A stretch of DNA of 42,696 bases. Source: Thioalkalivibrio sulfidiphilus (GTDB lineage Bacteria; Pseudomonadota; Gammaproteobacteria; Ectothiorhodospirales; Ectothiorhodospiraceae). The stretch covers positions 1-42,696 of the forward strand of contig NZ_KB898946.1 of assembly GCF_000377945.1 (NCBI RefSeq), given 5' to 3'. The position numbers were made by a program, and so were the translations under genes. The notes beneath the pieces were generated by a model that saw nothing but the letters and a program-made list of their open reading frames with translations, did not search any database and was not told the DNA's origin. Each line of letters begins with the position of its first letter. The first letter of the stretch is position 1. Below, in pieces: positions 41,776 through 42,696 of this stretch.

Positions 41776-41985
41776 ATGAGCGGCCGGCGCGTCGTCTATG
41801 TCACCGGCGGTGCCCAGGGCATCGGCAAGGGCATCGCTGCCCATCTGCTCGGAGAAGGCTATGCGGCCAGCAAGGGCGGGCTGGTGGCCCTGACCCATGC
41901 CCTGGCCATGAGCCTGGGGCCGGAGATACGGGTCAATGCCGTCAGCCCGGGCTGGATCGACGTCGGCCACCCGAGGGTTTTTCAA
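41776..41985 (+). pseudogene. Internally deleted short-chain dehydrogenase (SDR)
   Basis: ATG 41776 opens a normal SDR N-terminus: [20 protein letters not shown], with the TGxxxGIG cofactor motif. After GEGY it jumps directly to [20 protein letters not shown], which is the active-site helix starting at the catalytic Tyr (YAASK), then [13 protein letters not shown]. About 115-125 residues that should lie between (including the NNAG motif and catalytic Ser) are missing, and the C-terminal third is gone after 41970. The two halves join at a shared Tyr codon context, suggesting deletion by short homology. Confidence 0.85.
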
Positions 41986-41992
41986 CAGCCTG

Positions 41993-42466
41993 CTAGTCGC
42001 AGAACCGCGCGACGTTTTGCCTGGCCTGCTGGATCTGCGTGCTGCGTGTCGCGTCGTCCAGGTAGACGCGCTCGCCTCTCTCGTCCACGTGAAATACCGG
42101 GCGGGGCGTCTCCAGGATCCTGAGTTCGCTGCGGGCCTGCTGGCAGTAGCTGCGGCGCTGTGCCTGCTGGCGATCCTGCTGCTGTTGCTCGCGACGTTCC
42201 GCCTCCTGCACCTGTCGCTGGATCAGTTCCCGCTGTTCGCGCGCCTCGCGCTGTCTCTCCCGTTCCTCCCGGGCGCGCTCCAGCTGTTCCTGGCTGGGCC
42301 CCGGTGCCATGCGGACCTCGGTGGAATTGCAGCGCGGCGGTGCACAGTCGCCGAAGTGGACCTGGCCCTGCTCGTCCACCCAGCGGTAGACCTGCGCACC
42401 GGCCGGGGCGGCCAGGGTCAAGGCGAGGGCTAGGAGCCTGGGCGGTAGAAGTTTTCGGTCGAGCAT
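41993..42466 (-). CDS. DUF4124 domain protein (exported)
   Basis: This 157-residue protein has a signal peptide ([19 protein letters not shown]) and then the DUF4124 motif [19 protein letters not shown], followed by a Gln/Glu/Arg-rich helical segment (about 60-110) and a C-terminal part with a second VHFxD-like [14 protein letters not shown]. Function is unknown, and periplasmic or envelope location is predicted. Four Cys are present and may form disulfides. Its TAG stop abuts CAGGCTGTTGAAAAACC, a sequence often seen at IS-element edges, where the SDR pseudogene is also cut off. Confidence 0.8.
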   Translation of the reverse strand: MLDRKLLPPRLLALALTLAAPAGAQVYRWVDEQGQVHFGDCAPPRCNSTEVRMAPGPSQEQLERAREERERQREAREQRELIQRQVQEAERREQQQQDRQQAQRRSYCQQARSELRILETPRPVFHVDERGERVYLDDATRSTQIQQARQNVARFCD

Positions 42467-42587
42467 AAATCGATGCTGATCTGCGGGGGCCGGGTGGCGC
42501 CGGGACTGTTATCCAGCCACAGTGACCGGCATGCAGGGTCACCCGGCGTCACAGTGGGCCGCCGGCCCCGCACTGGCGGGGTGTCGG

Positions 42588-42696
42588 TTATGCCGGGCGC
42601 CATCCCAAGCGCTGCATCCGTCGCAGGTTGAGCGCCAGACACACCAGATTCCATTCACCCGTGACCGCTTCAAGCCCCCGGACACTGAAGCGGCGA
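42588..42696 (-). mobile_element. C-terminal end of an IS1182/IS5-type transposase (runs off the window)
   Basis: The minus-strand frame from the right edge reads RRFSVRGLEAVTGEWNLVCL, then ALNLRRMQRLGWRPA and a TAA stop at 42588-42590. The phrase SVRGLxxVxGEWxLVCxxxNLxR is typical of the C-terminus of DDE transposases of the IS1182 group. Only 35 residues are inside the window. The following 120 bp up to the DUF4124 gene hold CCGGCCCCGC and CACCCGGCGTCAC but no clear terminal repeat. Confidence 0.75.

Overview
The window is G+C-rich, densely coded DNA from a gammaproteobacterium. Four things point there: the rnfABCDGE-to-nth arrangement, a PP0621-like gene upstream of pilS-pilR, and the small DUF1841 and DUF2788 families. 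A DsrE2-type sulfur-carrier protein suggests a sulfur-oxidising lineage such as Ectothiorhodospiraceae (Thioalkalivibrio-like). That taxonomic guess is inference. I see no rRNA, tRNA or CRISPR array.

Layout. 0-4 kb: a cobalamin riboswitch in front of btuB, then a PduO-type cobalamin adenosyltransferase and a ROK sugar kinase. 4-6.4 kb: a dsrE2-tetR-hypothetical operon with a palindromic operator candidate, then a DUF1841 gene. 6.4-13.6 kb (minus strand): rnfA-B-C-D-G-E, an unrecognised His-rich protein, and nth. 13.8-17.9 kb (minus): metG-mtnB-mtnD-mtnC, which couples methionyl-tRNA synthesis to methionine salvage. 18.2-20.7 kb: apbC/mrp and dcd, convergent with tag. 20.9-24.1 kb (minus): PP0621-like gene, pilS, pilR. 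24.5-29.3 kb: nrdA and nrdB behind a DnaA box, a NrdR-type box and a sigma70-like promoter. 29.3-42.7 kb is more accessory: a histidine-phosphatase lipoprotein, a hexose-6-phosphate mutarotase, Mn-dependent pyrophosphatase, a patatin-GntP operon, a ccdAB toxin-antitoxin pair whose toxin is frameshifted, a flavoprotein of the malate:quinone oxidoreductase type, small proteins, a two-TM channel, a deleted SDR pseudogene, and the end of an IS transposase at the right edge.

The most unusual feature is not a gene. From 3.0 to 29.2 kb most intergenic gaps are filled by short degenerate tandem repeats of two periods. One is 7 bp (units such as AGTGGCA, GAAGTGG, AGAGACA, TGTCCGT). The other is 8 bp (units such as ACGCAAAG, GCGCAGAG). 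Most are arranged as facing inverted pairs that would fold into long hairpins. The 7-bp arrays typically begin at or inside the stop codon of the preceding gene. In several cases they fill the whole gap between two co-oriented genes (metG/mtnB, apbC/dcd), and in nth, pduO and one hypothetical gene they supply the last codons. Some loci carry a further nested hairpin or a 72-bp cassette. No array was found to the right of 29.2 kb, where a TTAA-bounded MITE-like element and REP-transposase debris occur instead.

Pathway links: B12 uptake and activation (btuB, pduO); membrane-bound ferredoxin:NAD electron transfer (rnf) beside the Fe-S enzyme Nth and the Fe-S carrier ApbC; methionine recycling (mtnBDC, metG); and dNTP supply and quality (nrdAB, dcd).
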